NCBI GenBank assembly: GCA_024663395.1
Contig: JANFAH010000068.1
Coordinates: 62,001-126,000, forward strand
DNA from: Pisolithus tinctorius
Lineage: Eukaryota; Basidiomycota; Agaricomycetes; Boletales; Pisolithaceae
Direction: 5' to 3'
Length of the DNA: 64,000 nt
A program made the translations under genes and the position numbers. Under the pieces are notes generated by a model. It saw only the letters and a list, made by a program, of their open reading frames with translations, was not told where the DNA came from and did not search any database. This document shows, in pieces, positions 45,874-56,684 of the stretch (within the stretch, counting starts at the first letter, position 1; each line of letters opens with the position of its first letter).

Positions 45874-47588
45874 TCACATACCATATCGCCAAACCCACCA
45901 ATTACTGTTTAGCTGCTCGATCCAACCAACCACCATCCTCAGCCTTAACCGCGCGCTCTTGACCGGTAACAATTTCGCTTTCTCGTGCTCGTCGATGGGT
46001 AAAACCATTCCCATCCAGAAGGAGAAAGCTCCTGGATTGTTATCCGGTGGCTGTGGACCGTATGTGTGGTTCAGCCGTTGCACCACCCACGGCGCTGTTC
46101 CCTCGCACAACTGCGACAGGAACGCATGGCACGCTGTCATCAATGCCTCGGTCGACAGACACCGTTGACTCGAGTTCGAAGGCGAAGATCTTGACCAGCG
46201 CGTGGCACTTCGTGGAGAACGCGTGGGCATTACGCGTGTGAGCAGTATGGGAGACGGCGGACGTGACACAAACGACGGAACACGAGAAGATGAGGGAATA
46301 GGTGACTGAACCTCTTCGGTTGCCCACTCGCCTAGGTCATCGTCATAATCGTCAATCCTCTCCACTCTGCCGACCATGTACCCGTCCAGCGAGTCGCGTT
46401 CGAGGATTCTAAACCGGTGAATGCCCCAAGTTTGCACCATACTTCGACCATCGGCTAACATCTGCACGCTTCGTATTTCATGCATGGTACCAAAATCCGA
46501 CCCCGCGGTTGTACCGTGCCCCGATAGCGGAGCAGCACGGGGTGGCATGATCATTCCAAATGCGGGGAAGGGACTCTCGAGGCACCGACGCAGCATCAAT
46601 CGGTAACGCGGCTCGAAAAAGTGAAGAAGAGTGGGCATGCCGGGAAATGAAAGCTGGCAGACGAATATAGGCGTGTCGAGACGCGCATGTCTCTCTGCGT
46701 TCTCTATGGCCTCGCCACGACTTGCATAGTCGTCAGCATACGCCTTGAGGACTGCTAGGGTTAATGCATCATGAGAGACCCGCGGGATGGAAAAGTGGCG
46801 TAATGAACGCGTACGAAGGGAGAGTAGGACCTTATTATGAGGATGTTCTTGAAAATAGGCAAATCCAGGAAGGTCCTCCCGACAGAGTGGACAGAGCATG
46901 CTGTGATCTAGTGATTTTTGTAGGCACTTTGAGCAGAATGTCTGGGGTGATGATGAATGGCACGAAACAAGGGGTGAGGGAGAGCAAGTAAACATACGTG
47001 TTCGCAAGGGGTCGTGACGGGTTGATAAAGGAGCATGAGACAGATTTCGCATGTGAGTTCTGCGGTGAGGGCTTTGCTAAATTCAGCAAGAGTGTCGATG
47101 GGACGAGAAGAGGGAGGGGGATCGAGAGTGGAGGGGGCCTGGGCCAGCGTCCGTGCGTTGCTCCGTGGAGTCGGAGCTTGTGACTGGGGGGAAGACGGCC
47201 AAGCGTCCGGCGCGCCGGAGTCGTCGTCCCGGTCGGATTCGTCATCCGAGCAGGACGAGGCATCCTGCCCACCCAAACCGCTGCGGCGGAGGAGTTGTAT
47301 GATATTGTTTATGCGAACATCAAGTCTGGGATGGGTGTGGAGCGCGGACGAGTCATCTTCGGGGGGGTGAGGTGCAGCGAAGAACGCGACGCGCGATGAA
47401 GATGGTATGTTTGGCGTAAACTCTTGATGCTGGGCGGTGGAACAGGTCGGGATGGGGCAAACGGACGATGAGATGTGAGCAGAGCATACGGTATGACCAC
47501 AGCGAAGAGTTGTCGGTGCTACGAGGAACGCGGGAGGGGTGCAGAGGGGGCAGAAGAACAGAGAGAAGAGTTCGGAGGGGTAGGACAT
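45874..47588 (-). CDS. RING-finger and LON-domain protein (CrgA/LONRF-like)
   Basis: Probable E3 ubiquitin ligase of the fungal CrgA and animal LONRF type. Two exons, 46998-47588 and 45874-46941; 552 aa. An N-terminal degenerate first RING (FFCPLCTPPAFL...LRCGHTVCSAHI), an acidic linker, a complete C3HC4 RING spanning the intron (CEICLMLLYQPVTTPCEH then TFCSKCLQKSL...CPLCR), then a Lon substrate-binding domain (PIFVCQLSFPGMPTLLHFFEPRYRLM, GWIEQLNSNWWVWRYGM). The intron falls exactly inside the RING after the histidine. CrgA is a repressor of light-induced carotenogenesis in Mucor; the same role here is not implied. The zinc ligands of the second RING are all present. Confidence 0.88.
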
Positions 47589-48048
47589 GGGAAGAGAACA
47601 GATGGTAGAGAACAGGACGAGTGAGGATATCTATTATACTGGCACATACGCGGATTGGCGGATGCGCCCACAGCGAAGGGGCTGGATCTCAGAGTCGATA
47701 GTATAGCACTTCCTAGACTCCCGCGGGGTTCAAAGACTGACACAGCGGTGAGCAAATTTGTGGAATTACATCAATGAAATCACCAGCGACAACTGCGGAA
47801 GGAGCGCTCGGAGCACTAGGTGCGGAACGTTGAGCTGACGATTGATGACAGCGGCAATGACCTCGCGGTTTCAGTTCCTTTTCCTCTCTCCCTCTCTCAG
47901 GTTGAACTACTGACAATTTACCGTCTTGCCATCACGATTCAGCCCACACATCGGATGGGTCACGTGCAAACTGATGTCATTCGTACACACTAGCAATATC
48001 ATGACAGCAAGGAGTAGTAGCCCCGCATCAAACATAACCACTACGCCT
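47589..48048. other. Intergenic, upstream of RING-LON gene
   Basis: 460 bp between the RING-LON start and the zwf1 stop, both on the minus strand. No gene recognised. It should contain the RING-LON promoter and the zwf1 3' UTR. Confidence 0.5.
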
Positions 48049-49978
48049 TCACAGATTCGACAAGTTCGTCGTAGGCCAGTTGCTGTGGAGTCCGTCAACA
48101 TGTATCCACTTCCGACAAATGTGGTTATTCTTCCACTCACTATGCCTCTTGGGTTCGTTTGTATCCATAACTTTCAACGAACGCATCTAGTGTTGCCGGA
48201 CCCCGTGATCCATATGGATATGGCTCAGGCTTAGGTCGTTCACCTTCCTTCCCATCAATCCAGTGAAGAATCGGTGTGAAGATCTATGAGTAGGCCCATC
48301 AGAACTTCAGTCTCCCACCTGCGAGCAACCCTCACCTTCCACGCAACATCCAGCTCGTCGTCCCTGACAAAGTTCGACTGGTCTCCCCTCAATGCATCCA
48401 ATATCAGAACCTCGTACGCTTCTGGAATCGTCGCCTCCGTAAACCGTCTATTGTAAGTTAGATCCATCTCAGTAGGTATCGCGCGGAAGGCGTATCCCGG
48501 TGATTTCGTGTTCAGCTTCAAATAAACCGCCTCTTGGGGTTGAATTCGCACCACCAACTCATTCCGTGAGATTTCAGCAAAGATGCCCTGTGTCACATCC
48601 TTGAATTGGATCCGGACTTCTACTTTGGCCTGGTTCAACGCTGCATACGCCCTCCATCAGAGCCAACACTCGTTTTTATAATTTCCGGAAAACTAACCTT
48701 TTCCAGCCTTCATGATAAATGGGACCCCTTCCCATCTCGGGTTGTGGATCCAGAGGACCGTAGCGGCAAACGTGGGACATACGGAATCCTTGGGTACCGT
48801 GTCGTCGTCGAGATAGCCTGGCTTGTCATTAGCCGCCACATACTGCCCAAGCAGCGTGTCTTTGCGCTCCACGGGAGGAATGGCACGCAGCACTTTGACC
48901 TATGAACGTTCAGAAACGTGAGAACAGTCCCAACATCTGTTCCCTTGTCACATGTACCTTCTCGTCTCGAATGTCCTCCGGTGAGAATGACACCGGCCTC
49001 TCCATCGTTAAGATACTCAACACCTGCAACATATCTATGAAAACACACGTGTCCACTGAAGTCAATCGGTTTTCACGCACATTTGGATCACTTACGGTTC
49101 TGCAGAACGTCACGGATGATACCGAATTCGTCAAAATAGCCACCACGGCCCTCTGTGCCGAATGGCTCCTTGAAGGTAATTTGCACGTTGCTAATCGAGT
49201 TCTTATCCCACCCCGCGCCCATCGTAATGTTGGCAAAGCGGAGCACGAGAAGGTTCTTCACCATCTCCTTGCCCAAATAGTGATCGATGCGGTACGTCTC
49301 CTCTTCCTTCCAATACTTCTTCAATTCGTTCAGGAGCTCTCTGCATGATTGGAGATCCTTGCCAAATGGCTTTTCAACAATGATGCGATTTATCCCTTTT
49401 GAGTAACACTCTTCCCTGGCATGCTTTGCGACAGGAATAAACACGGAGGGAGGAAGAGCGAGATAGAAGATGCGGTTGCTGGTTCTGTAACTCTTTTCGA
49501 TTTCTACGACATGCGCGTTCAACCTGCGGAAAGACTCGCTGTCTTCATATCCGCCAGAAACATACGAGGACAGATTCTTGAACTCCTCAAGTTTGGTGTC
49601 AAAGTTGGGATCGTTGTCCCTTTTAATGTAGCTCGTGATTCGCCTGTGGTACTCTTCAGTGTTCATCTTCGTGCGAGCATACCCGACGATATGGACATCG
49701 CGGGGAAGATAGTCCTTGCGATAGAGGGCGAACAAAGCAGGAAATGTCTAGGCTTAAAGTTAATGATGCCAGCAGATAACAGAGCGCCGCCAACACACCT
49801 TCTTCTTTGCGAGATCTCCAGAGGCACCAAAGACTGAAGATGCTGTTTGGAACAACGGAGGGGAAGATACAGACAGGAGAGACTTACCGATGAAGGTGGC
49901 GCTATCTCTGATGGCGTTGGTAGCGACCTCCATGGAGGGTATGGTGCCCGAACGGGGACGTTGCACTGGGCGGGCCAT
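48049..49978 (-). CDS. zwf1: Glucose-6-phosphate 1-dehydrogenase
   Basis: First enzyme of the oxidative pentose phosphate pathway: glucose 6-phosphate plus NADP+ to 6-phosphogluconolactone plus NADPH, cytosolic. Eight exons from the right: 49888-49978, 49799-49833, 49096-49747, 48958-49034, 48698-48899, 48336-48640, 48141-48283, 48049-48082; 512 aa, normal length. Nucleotide-binding motif [18 protein letters not shown] near residue 35, IVEKPFGKD, active-site block [13 protein letters not shown] with the catalytic His, and the structural-NADP region toward the C-terminus ([19 protein letters not shown] at the end). All hallmark residues are present. The second exon is only 35 nt and the last 34 nt. 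Divergent from THOC5 with 323 bp between the starts. Confidence 0.96.
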
Positions 49979-50301
49979 TTCTAGCGAGTAGATGATACTG
50001 GGGACGCACTTGGGAGGAACGAGAAGACGCGGTGACAAAGGGGTGTGTGATCTTATAGAAGCTCAGGACGGTGAACGTTTGAACCGTGAGTGTAAGACGG
50101 CGCTCGACCACTACAGATAGAGGGAGCTATCGCAGTGCTTGGTGATGCGGCCGAATCGTTGAGGTTATCGCCTGCTCATAAGCTGGACATATGTAACTGC
50201 CCTGTGCCATCACATCATTCATCATATCCACCTCGCACGTGACTTGCCTCGCTGATACTTAGTAATGAGTTACATTAAAATACCCGCGCACAGGCCACCC
50301 A
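49979..50301. promoter_or_regulatory. Divergent promoter region zwf1/THOC5
   Basis: 323 bp between two start codons on opposite strands, so both promoters must lie here. No clear TATA box. A CACGTG hexamer is at 50236-50241 (CTCGCACGTGACTTG). Nothing more can be said from sequence. Confidence 0.5.
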
Positions 50302-51106
50302 ATGGCAGCCAACGACGACCCTGCCATCGACAAGCTCAGACAACTCGTCGCCCCATCCAATGCCAGCGTAGATCCGACTACAGTGCGGGTCCAGGCCACC
50401 GCCCTCGTCGCTCGTCTCAAGGCTCTCAACCGCAACGCCAATGCTGCAACCCGTGCTCACAAGCAGGCCACGACTGAGGCAAGACAGGAAATGGACCAAA
50501 CTCATCTTGGCCTACAAAACTTGCTTTATGAAAAGCGCCACCTCGAACGTGAGATCGAAAAGTGTCGTCAGTTTGCGTACGCCTTTCAATTCTGTCAATC
50601 AAACCGCTACATTGTGACTCGCTGCCCCTTCACTTAGGTCCATTTATCAGGACGTTCCCCTACATTCGCTTGAAGAGTTCCAGCAGATTGCACCGCCAGA
50701 AGCGCGAACGGAGGATGTCCTGGACAACCCTCATCAGTTGATGCTGAACCGCCTCAGCTTCGAACTCGCCGAACGTCAGAGGTTGGCATCGCCGTTCCGT
50801 TGCCAGTGCATCATTAAGTAAATAAAAAACATAATTTATTTCGATCTAGGCTCGATCTCAAACGGAAAGAACTCGTCTTGCTTAAGGAGGAACTCCTCAA
50901 ACAGAGTAAAGTCAAGTCTGCAACGGTAGATAGCGTCAAGTCCCAAATTGATGCTCTTATGAAGGTCCGCCGCTTTCTTGCAATCCATTTGACATTTTCA
51001 CACGGCTTCTTTATCTTATCAGACTGCGACAGAGATTCAAAAAAGGGTCGACGAACTGGTTCCCCCATTACCACTATCGGCCGACCCAACTCCTGCTCCT
51101 GGCTAG
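50302..51106 (+). CDS. THO complex subunit, THOC5-like
   Basis: Short fungal member of the THOC5 family, part of the THO/TREX complex that couples transcription with mRNA export in the nucleus. Four exons: 50302-50576, 50638-50781, 50850-50964, 51023-51106; 205 aa. Family blocks are QNLLYEKRHLEREIEKCR, QDVPLHSLEEF, HQLMLNRLSFELAERQRL and a coiled coil through RKELVLLKEELLKQSK. Animal THOC5 is about three times longer; the C-terminal half is absent here, as in other fungi. The first intron is set so that CRQFA reads into SIYQD. Convergent with ubc8. Confidence 0.85.
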
Positions 51107-51398
51107 CTTACTTTGGGAGACCTGCCTTCCCATGATATACGCAATCCTGATCATTACCTACTAGAACAAGCAGGTCGACACGGAACTTCCTAGGTACAGG
51201 TACAACAAATGGGAAAGAAAAAATGGCATCCGATGAGAGTGCGAATGTATGGTCGGCGTGGCGCGAATTCTACGGTAGGGGGGGAAAGCATCGGGTATTC
51301 GACGTGAATGAGCATAGTACTTGTGAAAGAAAAATGTTAAAAGGGAGTATGACGGCGCCAAGGATGATTAAATGAGTTAAGCTCCGAATGTACGGTCA

Positions 51399-52162
51399 TC
51401 AAGAGTCGTCTTCGCTGATGCTGCCAATGTCGCTCATTTCTGCATCCTCCTCCTCTTTGTCGTCGGGACCGTTCGTTGCATCGACCACTTCCTTCGTTGC
51501 GAATCTTTGCACGTACTCTGAAGTAGATCTATGAACCACCGTGGAGAGTGGACGAATGGTGAAGTAGCGTACCTTTAACCTTGGCTTCATATTCTTTCGG
51601 ATGTCGCATCAAAAGCGCAGCGGCTTCGCCGTTCAAAGGATCATTAGGGTTTGGATACCGCAATAATTGCGGCAAAAACACCTCGAAGATGTTGATCATA
51701 TCTACATTGATGGATTGTAAAGGATCGATCACATCCCGGCGCAGAGCCACATACCGAACATGGGTGACCACGTTTGATTGATAACATCCAAGCAGACAGA
51801 ACCACTCCTGCATTCATTAAGGACAAATCTTATTAGCGGTCTCCAGGCACTCACAATTCGTCGATGTTAGGGTGGAAGATCTTGTTCATAAAACCAATAC
51901 TTGGAGACTTGTATGGGTAGTCGGCTTGCAGCTCCACATGTATCTTCCAAATGCCACCTGCAAACGGTGCTGTAAGGCTGTCCGTAAGACAAAGGGACGA
52001 GGCGGGTGCAGAGCAAAACGACGGACTCTCTGCTGGCCCGTAGAATCGCACGTAAAATTCGCGCATGCTGTCGTTGACGAGGGTGACTTCGTAGTCGGAC
52101 ATCAACCTAGATCATCGCCTCAGGAAAGTAATTGGGTGGACACTCGGCACGTACAGTTTCAT
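51399..52162 (-). CDS. ubc8: Ubiquitin-conjugating enzyme E2, Ubc8/UBE2H-like
   Basis: E2 enzyme whose yeast orthologue acts in glucose-induced degradation of gluconeogenic enzymes. Exons from the right: 52155-52162 (extended at least to 52204 by homology), 52027-52106, 51855-51969, 51755-51807, 51573-51701, 51399-51517. Catalytic centre [17 protein letters not shown] with the active cysteine, HPN motif (FHPNID) before it, family-specific [19 protein letters not shown], and an acidic C-terminal tail (SISEDDS). The N-terminus is odd: the conserved helix [14 protein letters not shown] is encoded, but the only ATG in frame is its internal Met; upstream comes TAA CAC TCA. Either initiation is at a non-AUG codon or further upstream by splicing, or the protein starts at that Met. 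Confidence 0.88.
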
Positions 52163-52585
52163 GACATCTGTTTCGATACGACGCTTGGTAGAGGAGGAAG
52201 ATGAGTGTTATAGGAACTTAGGTCAGCCTGGACCGGCCAGAAAGACGACAATGAATGGTACTCATCATAGTTGGACGCTTTGCACGGTGTCGACGCTTGT
52301 GCGAGGGATACGATTAATACGATGCGGGGCTTCTACTGATTAGGCTATGTATTTGGTCACCAGCGGCAGATTGCCGGACAATTGCCATTCAGAACAATGC
52401 CGGCCGGTAGATAAGAAAAAAAAAAGGTATATAATCCACGACAAGAAAACACTCTACAACGACACGAGAAGGATAAAATACAGACAACATCTTCGTATAT
52501 AAAGCGCGTCGAAAGGAAGAAATAGCCGAGATCATCATATATGGCGTTTTTTTGATTAGCGCCACATTGGTTAATCTGTTCGTGT
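52163..52585. other. Between ubc8 and the first membrane-protein gene
   Basis: Holds the unassigned N-terminal coding sequence of ubc8 (52163-52204), its promoter, and the 3' UTR of the gene to the right. An A-run followed by GGTATATAATCC is at 52415-52437. Otherwise nothing seen. Confidence 0.45.
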
Positions 52586-53306
52586 TCAATAGAAAGCCCA
52601 CTCTTCCGTCACGCAGTACACATCATTGGGATTGCACGGGTATTCCTTTCGGTATCCTGTCCTTGGACGGTCATCATAGCGATCACGAGTGGAGTACCCC
52701 CCAGCAGGTGCCCTACGGCCGCCCGCGCCAACAACATTGGTCTCCGCATTCCCAGTGCTAGGGGAGAACAAGTGACGGGGGTGTGCGAGGTCAACGTCGA
52801 CGCTGCTTTGATTGTACGCCCTCATCGCAAGAAGGACCGCTGCAACAGTTCAGTCGATCAGATCATAGATATGCCCTTCAACGTCGGCTTACCGAGCCAG
52901 AATGCCCCGAGTGCAGCAATGACAATTAGCTCTTCTTGGCCCCGTGACATGACCCGTCCTTGTTCGGAGTGATGGCGCACCACACTGTACATAGAGGCTG
53001 AGTACAGTCCCACAAGTACCGGCATCCATCACTCACAAGAATATCAGAGCTACAATCACCAGTATCGTCACCGACGTCTGTGTCAAGTGAATAACATCTG
53101 GCAAATAGATCCAGTTCGCCACTTGTGAGGTGAAAATGATGTGGTCTTACGGATAGATTGGGGCAAGAACTTCATGATGACATGCGCCATTACCAGAGCC
53201 AAAAATCCTGGTTGTTCGTGCGGTAAGTGCCCATACGAACATTCCCAACGAAACCTGAGTTACCTTTGAATACATTTCTGAACGGATGGTCCATAAACAG
53301 TGCCAT
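52586..53306 (-). CDS. Small membrane protein, MARVEL-like, gene 1 of 3
   Basis: Exons from the right: 53264-53306, 53151-53207, 53037-53097, 52893-52984, 52586-52839; 168 aa. Hydrophobic segments are FLALVMAHVIMKFLP, TSVTILVIVALIFFVV and LIVIAALGAFWLAVLLAM, so at least three membrane passes, followed by a soluble Arg/Gly-rich tail ending EEWAFY. All intron phases agree, but the start at MALFMDHPF is a choice: an open extension upstream exists without a clear ATG. Resembles small fungal MARVEL-type tetraspan proteins only in layout. No function assigned. Same strand and neighbourhood as two further genes of this type. Confidence 0.55.
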
Positions 53307-53657
53307 GTCTGTCTCGTCGAAAGGATCGTCAAAAGCGTAACAAGTGGTATAGAAAGGGTGTTTGATGGGAACCGAAGTTTAGGTTCGTGAGACCGAACTT
53401 GCCACGAGGTGGGCGCACCACGCCCACGAGGCACAACTGGTACCCCACAAAATTTACTCCGAAACTATCAGTATGTACTTATATACAGGCAAGCATTTTC
53501 GTGGGTACACATATGATATCCTACCTCGCTGAGTGGGTATCGCGGTTATAATGGTCATACAGTCATGTCAGTAATAATAGGCCTGAACGGTCAATCCACG
53601 GGGTCTATAGCAGCTTGCAGCCGACAAGACATTTTGTGATTCTCGTCTCCTGAACGT
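53307..53657. other. Between membrane-protein genes 1 and 2
   Basis: About 350 bp. Contains possible additional 5' coding sequence of gene 1 and its promoter. No separate gene recognised. Confidence 0.4.
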
Positions 53658-54771
53658 TTAAGGGACCGGGCCGGGCATTTGCGTGACCATCGGGAGACCG
53701 TTGGCGCCAGGTTGAATAACCACGGAGTGACCGGGCATTTGCTGGACGTAAGGACTGGCTGCCCCCTGGTAAGGGTAGTACGGGTATGGAGAGTAGTATG
53801 GACGGGGGTAAACTGCCTCCGTCGGGTAACCCGGTAGCTCGCCGAACCAACCGAGCTGCGAGATATGTTCGGTCCATGCAAAACGCCTTTGAGACAGAGG
53901 GTTAATGCTTCTCAAATACAATGGGATGGAACATGCACGCACCGGCCGAAGGCAACTGCCCGCGAGGTGAGGCAGACTACGATGACGATGAAGCCCAGCA
54001 CTGTTTACATCGATCGAGTGAGACCCTGCTCCTGGCGAGCCGCGGAACAGAGAGTACATACATGAAATGAAGATAGCCCACGAGAAGGCCTGCATAACTT
54101 TCATTTGATAGCAGTACGAGCGTGCGGACACTGTCACAAAATCATCGACCCACTTCTACATCGACCATCAAGAAACTCACTCGAGCCGCTATTCGTTGGT
54201 GTGCTAATGCCTCCCAAATCGTAGCACTGTATGGGACCGATAATGTCGCTGCGGCAGGTCATTCGTTACCGTTCTCGGGGCACATAGCTGATAACTTACG
54301 ATGTCCAGGCAGCCATAGCTTGGTGGTACCAATAAGCATATCAAACCCGTGTATCACAATTGGACCCACTCAGCCATAAGATCCCGAGTATCGCATGGGC
54401 GATCACTTCAATCACGGGTTGTGCAAATTGTAGTCTGCACATACAATTAGCATTCTTCTTTCATGTGCATGCGACGGGCTCACTCACATACAGAGGAGCG
54501 CGAATATCGTCACAGAGGGAGTGACGAGCGAGAAGATGGTATAGTCATCTGGCGAGGCAACGTGTTAGTTCCGATGAACTCCTTAATCCTGCTACTGACT
54601 CACGCTGAACATGTGGAAGGAACAGTTTAGCGAAATTGCTTGCCACCCCGAGGACGGTTGCAGAGAGGGCGAAGACATACACTGCGGCAAATTAGCTAGT
54701 CATGATACACTGAATGGGTCTCTGGACGCACCATACGCGGCTATGCGTAAGTTCGTAAACAAGACAGTCAT
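53658..54771 (-). CDS. MARVEL-domain membrane protein, gene 2 of 3
   Basis: Nine exons from the right: 54732-54771, 54604-54681, 54488-54548, 54370-54434, 54300-54318 (19 nt), 54181-54248, 54062-54130, 53943-54000, 53658-53886; 228 aa. Membrane segments: YVYVFALSATVLGVASNF, FSLVTPSVTIFALLCILQF, a weak third, and VLGFIVIVVCLTSRAVAF after QAFSWAIFIS. The C-terminal tail is cytosolic and rich in Pro, Tyr and Gln (YSPYPYYPYQGAASPYVQQ). This four-pass layout with a low-complexity tail is usual for fungal MARVEL proteins, which sit in plasma-membrane domains or vesicles. All phases agree. Confidence 0.7.
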
Positions 54772-55032
54772 GGCGAAGTTCGTATGAGCGTGCTTTGTGG
54801 GTATATGGCAGTCGTCTCGAAGCCGTGAGGCAAGGGGACGGACAATAACATTGACATTCGAACTTCGACATGAAGCGAGTCACGTGGAGGAAAGAAGCCC
54901 CTGAGCAAAAGCATCGTATATTCCAAGTCCAACTCTACAAGTACATATGATAAGGTTACAGCTTCTATATCCAACAGCAAAGACCTCACAGTCCCCAGAT
55001 GTAGGCTAAAGAGAGTATCACAGATACTTGCA

Positions 55033-56096
55033 TCACCTCCTGGGCGAAGCATTCCTCATATACTTGTCAACAGTATAAGCACGGGGTGGGGCTTTGTACT
55101 CTGGATAGCGTGAATCACCACGGCGCGATGATCCAGAGCCCTTCCGCCACAATTCAGGGTCTTCCTTCTCGTAGGCTCTGCCTCTTGATCGGGAACGACT
55201 GACCACTGGGGCGGGAAGTGTTGCTGATTTCGCGTTGGATCCGAACCATGGATATGATGTAACGGAGATGAACCACACGTTTCGGTTCACGCGGTAATGG
55301 TGTTTCACGGCCATAGTGAGCAGGAAGAGAAGGAACCCCCATACTGGATACCAAGGGTTAGCGCACATCTTGAAACATCGCGGGCCGGTCACTCACCAAG
55401 AATCACGTTAAATAACGAAAACGCCTCGAGCACACGGTACTGGGCTTGATAAGTATCCGTAGAGACTGTTGGAGATGAGCGCGGGAAAATGAAGTGAACG
55501 CGGTGATGACGTACATCCAGCTACATCAACGAGCGTTGTTTCGTCTGCGGACGAGAAGCATTCTACGTTGGCATTTTCGGAATCAGAACTTGCCAGATAT
55601 GCACCAAGGGCTGTACCGAGCTTAGCATTCTGGAAGCATAGATGATATATGGAACCTCTTACCAAGCCAAAAAGTGCCCAGTAACCCGAGACATCCGAGT
55701 TCGATGCGGGTAGATATAGGGTTGCCTGTACGCAGTACACTGCATCCAAGGCTAACCACGACGTGTAAGGGTAGCGGGTAACGCTCTGCGAACTGACACT
55801 CACAGGGTGAGTAAAACCAACATACTCGCGCTGCAGACGAAAATGGCAAAGGGCACGAAACGAGCTAAGCGAGGAGGAGATGAACTCGCGAACTTGGCAA
55901 GAGTGGAGGGAAGGCCTACTGAGATCATTGATGACAAGCAGACTCTGGAAGTGTGCTGCAATAGCCAGGCAGATCACCGTCCAGAGCAGAATGACGCCTA
56001 GAGTTGAATCGATATGAGACGGCACTCTCCTAACGCATTGCTGTGGATTGACTTGCCATAAATACTAGCACGGGCGATATTGAACTTGGAAGGCAT
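55033..56096 (-). CDS. MARVEL-domain membrane protein, gene 3 of 3
   Basis: Seven exons from the right: 56057-56096, 55920-55997, 55804-55864, 55663-55739, 55515-55610, 55397-55465, 55033-55343; 243 aa. Four membrane segments: GVILLWTVICLAIAAHF, FVPFAIFVCSASMLVLLTL, IELGCLGLLGTFWLALGAYL and VWGFLLFLLTMAV. The acidic extracytosolic loop (SDSENANVECFSSADE) sits before segment four. The cytosolic tail is Arg/Ser-rich (RSRSRGRAYEKEDPELW). The first intron starts GCAAGT, a GC-AG intron; without it the start MPSKFNIARASIYG cannot be joined to segment one. A longer Ser/Pro-rich frame upstream (to about 56290) is probably leader sequence. Confidence 0.7.
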
Positions 56097-56684
56097 CGCA
56101 GGACGTGTAAAGACGGACGCAACGGAGAACGTAGAGAGGGAAAGTCTTGAGAGGCGCTTTCGACGGGACGTCTGGCGTTCCCGGAGATGTTGGTTGTGAC
56201 GCTGAGGGGGGGGTAGTAGGGGACGATGGCGAGTTGCCGATGACTGATACTGGCAATTTAGGGGGAGTGGACGTGGTGCAGGCCTCATATTAAACGGTTA
56301 AGCAAGGGCGGACACGAGGATTCGGGTCGTATTGGTACGTCGTAGGCTGAAGCGGCGTGGTATGGTGCGTGTTGAGGTGGACGGCGTGCAGGACTCTGAT
56401 GGGGGGTAGTGTTCACAACCACGAGTTGTTGGTCCACTGAAAAGGACCGGCCGAATCCCAGCCTGCCCGTCCCACATGCCTGAAAATTTCTGAGTGCCCC
56501 TGACACAGAAACAGGGCGAAGAAAAAAAAATCCGGGGAAGCTGCACATGAGGCATTGAGGTCCGGCTTGGAGGCGGCATGCATCGTGGCAGTGCACAAAA
56601 ATGGAAAGTCCCTCGACGAAGCGTAGTATTTAGTTCCCACAACGCAGTAGTCAGGCAAATAACCAATCTCTTTACAGTACACGA
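56097..56684. other. Between membrane-protein gene 3 and acetoacetyl-CoA synthetase
   Basis: 588 bp with short Ser/Pro-rich frames that I do not consider genes. An A-run is at 56522-56530. Should hold the gene 3 promoter and the 3' UTR of the synthetase gene. Confidence 0.45.

Noticed and set aside
56065..56290. Ser/Pro-rich frame upstream of MARVEL gene 3
   Set aside because: It cannot be joined in phase to the first membrane segment, while MPSKFNIARASIYG can; probably leader sequence.
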